This document shows positions 62,503-64,000 of a stretch of 64,000 bases of DNA, in pieces. Source of the stretch: Micrococcales bacterium (GTDB lineage Bacteria; Actinomycetota; Actinomycetes; Actinomycetales; Microbacteriaceae); the NCBI GenBank assembly GCA_947452985.1, contig CANGEU010000004.1:39654-103653 (forward strand), written 5' to 3'. The position numbers were made by a program, and so were the translations under genes. Position 1 is the stretch's first letter. Every line of letters begins with the position of its first letter. The notes beneath the pieces were generated by a model. The model was not told the DNA's origin. It was given only the letters and a program-made list of their open reading frames with translations, and searched no databases.

Positions 62503-62846
62503 CTAAGCTCTTTCAGCCTGGCGTCGATGATCTTCTTCACAAGAGCCTTCGGAAGAATTTGATCAGAAGCAAATTGGAACGAGTTCTTAGAAACAACAAA
62601 ACCTTCAAGGTCTGCAGCCAAACCTGCCAACACTTCAGCGCTAGGAGTTGAAAAGCTCATGTGGTTCTTGTGAGCACACATTCCAACCACAATCTTGTCG
62701 TTGAACTTGAACTGAGCCGACTTCCACATGATTGCCTGTTCTAGCTCAGGCTTGATCTCGAGAATGAGCTCGCGCATGGCAATCAGGGTTGAGCGCTTTG
62801 GCTCATCTTGGGCTTCGATGTATTCGGTAACTTCTGCAACTGACAT
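62499..62846 (-). CDS. DUF1801 (YdhG-like) family protein
   Basis: ORF track; VTEYIEAQDEPKRSTLIAMRELILEIKPELEQAIMWKSAQFKFNDKIVVGMCAHKNHMSFST. Confidence 0.88.
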   Translation of the reverse strand: MSVAEVTEYIEAQDEPKRSTLIAMRELILEIKPELEQAIMWKSAQFKFNDKIVVGMCAHKNHMSFSTPSAEVLAGLAADLEGFVVSKNSFQFASDQILPKALVKKIIDARLKELS

Positions 62847-62881
62847 ATTCAGATTTTAGTCACATATGAACTGTTGTTTAT

Positions 62882-62903
62882 CGATACATTGTTATACGAT
62901 ACA
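62882..62903. promoter_or_regulatory. Direct repeat CGATACA x2 (15-bp period) in the DUF2975/HTH promoter region; candidate operator
   Basis: cgataca at 62882-62888 and 62897-62903, within tatcgatacattgttatacgataca. Confidence 0.4.
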
Positions 62904-62928
62904 AATACCAACAAATCAGGGGGTCTGA

Positions 62929-63414
62929 ATGAACACAATTGAACGCATTTCCTACATCGCAGGAAGCACTCTCCTTTGGCTGATTTTTGCCATGGGTGGT
63001 CTAGTCACTGCCGTTATCGTTCCCATTTTGAGCAGCGACCTGGTTACCACCTACAGTGAATACGCCAACGACCGAGTGGTGATTCAACTTCTTATGACTA
63101 TGCCGGCACTGATTGGCATGCTCATTGTCTTAGCTGTTTTGCTGCTCCTTCGACTCATACACAATGACCGAATTCTTAGCGTGAGTGCTTACAAGTGGGT
63201 TCAAGCGTTATCGATCAGCGCTTTCGGTTTGGCGTTTTCCCTACTAACCATCGGATTCTGGTTGAACAGTAAAAACACTTTTCCCCCACTCATCGCAGTC
63301 ATCGTTGCAACCGGTTCACTAATTGCCCTTGCGGTTGGTTTTGTGACTTTGACCTTGCGGTCATTACTAAAGCGAGCTACAACTGCTATCGAAGAACTTG
63401 AGGGTGTCATCTAA
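62929..63414 (+). CDS. DUF2975 membrane protein
   Basis: ORF track; four hydrophobic segments; coupled to downstream HTH gene. Confidence 0.85.
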   Translation: MNTIERISYIAGSTLLWLIFAMGGLVTAVIVPILSSDLVTTYSEYANDRVVIQLLMTMPALIGMLIVLAVLLLLRLIHNDRILSVSAYKWVQALSISAFGLAFSLLTIGFWLNSKNTFPPLIAVIVATGSLIALAVGFVTLTLRSLLKRATTAIEELEGVI

Positions 63415-63626
63415 TGCCGATAATTGTTGACTTTGAAAAACAGCGAAAAAAGCGCGGTCTGACCGTAGCTCAATTGGCGGATCGAATCGGAATAACCCAG
63501 GCAAACCTTTTTGTGTTGAAGAGCAACCGCGGCAAAGCCATCCGATTCAGCACTCTGGAAGCGCTCTGCCGAGAACTGGATTGCCAACCAGGAGACATAC
63601 TCACCTACGTGAGCGAGGAAGCCTAA
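63414..63626 (+). CDS. Small Xre/YozG-like HTH transcriptional regulator
   Basis: ORF track; MPIIVDFEKQRKKRGLTVAQLADRIGITQANLFVLKSNRGKAIRFSTLEALCRELDCQPGDILTYV. Confidence 0.93.
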   Translation: MPIIVDFEKQRKKRGLTVAQLADRIGITQANLFVLKSNRGKAIRFSTLEALCRELDCQPGDILTYVSEEA

Positions 63627-64000
63627 AGACTCTGAGCAATCTTGGAGAGAATGTGCCCATTCATTGGGCTTAGTCGAACCCAGCCCTGAGTTTGGTAGAT
63701 CGGAACGACTTCGTTTTCGGTTAGGAAACCAAGCCCAGCTGCCACGAATGCCGCTCCGGTAGGAACCGGCGAATCGCCTTCCATTGAGCGACCCCAGATT
63801 TCACCTCGAATACGGGCGGCAATTGGTCCGCCAACCGACTCAGGAAGCGAGTCGGCAACCTCGGCGATTCCATCCTTAGCAATCTGGGTTAGAACTTCTT
63901 CTGAAACTTCACCGACAAGTTCCCAGCCGCTTCTCGGAGGCTGAATGCCAGACCATGGAGCACGAACCGAATCCGGAAGAACTACGAGGTACTTCCCTTT
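63623..64000 (-). CDS. Conserved protein of unknown function, N-terminus cut by window edge
   Basis: My minus-strand translation: ...KGKYLVVLPDSVRAPWSGIQPPRSGWELVGEVSEEVLTQIAKDGIAEVADSLPESVGGPIAARIRGEIWGRSMEGDSPVPTGAAFVAAGLGFLTENEVVPIYQTQGWVRLSPMNGHILSKIAQSL*. Confidence 0.75.
   Translation of the reverse strand, partial: KGKYLVVLPDSVRAPWSGIQPPRSGWELVGEVSEEVLTQIAKDGIAEVADSLPESVGGPIAARIRGEIWGRSMEGDSPVPTGAAFVAAGLGFLTENEVVPIYQTQGWVRLSPMNGHILSKIAQSL

Overview
This 64 kb window is dense actinobacterial chromosome with the gene content and order expected of a small, streamlined Microbacteriaceae-like genome. That lineage is inferred from gene order and protein families and was not searched. Nearly all of it is housekeeping: a CIRCE-hrcA-dnaJ-rsmE-HIT-phoH-ybeY-corC-era run; leuA, recO, uppS, glyS, dusB, dgt; holA-comEC-comEA; leuS, ileS, valS; pabB/pabC; rsfS, nadD, proA, proB, obg, rpmA, rplU, rne; folC, ndk; clpX, clpP2, clpP1, tig; pepN and mscS; and three tRNAs. 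I see no CRISPR array, IS element, prophage or toxin-antitoxin pair. The items most worth a second look are: (1) a perfect 20-bp SOS-box palindrome in front of a two-gene DUF6504-dnaE2 unit with no adjacent imuA/imuB, next to a SRAP/HMCES gene; (2) an unannotated, probably leaderless leuA leader peptide (MFALLLLSGRDEA) with a downstream 7-bp stem, resembling the actinobacterial LEU element; (3) a CIRCE element heading an eight-gene operon that runs to era; (4) a candidate ClgR site upstream of clpP1P2; (5) two small orphan membrane or secreted gene pairs (32.3-33.2 kb and 56.7-57.4 kb); (6) a DUF2975/HTH pair with a repeated CGATACA motif in its promoter region. I found no clear evidence of a wholly new system. 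The reduced SOS mutasome and the orphan pairs are the best candidates.
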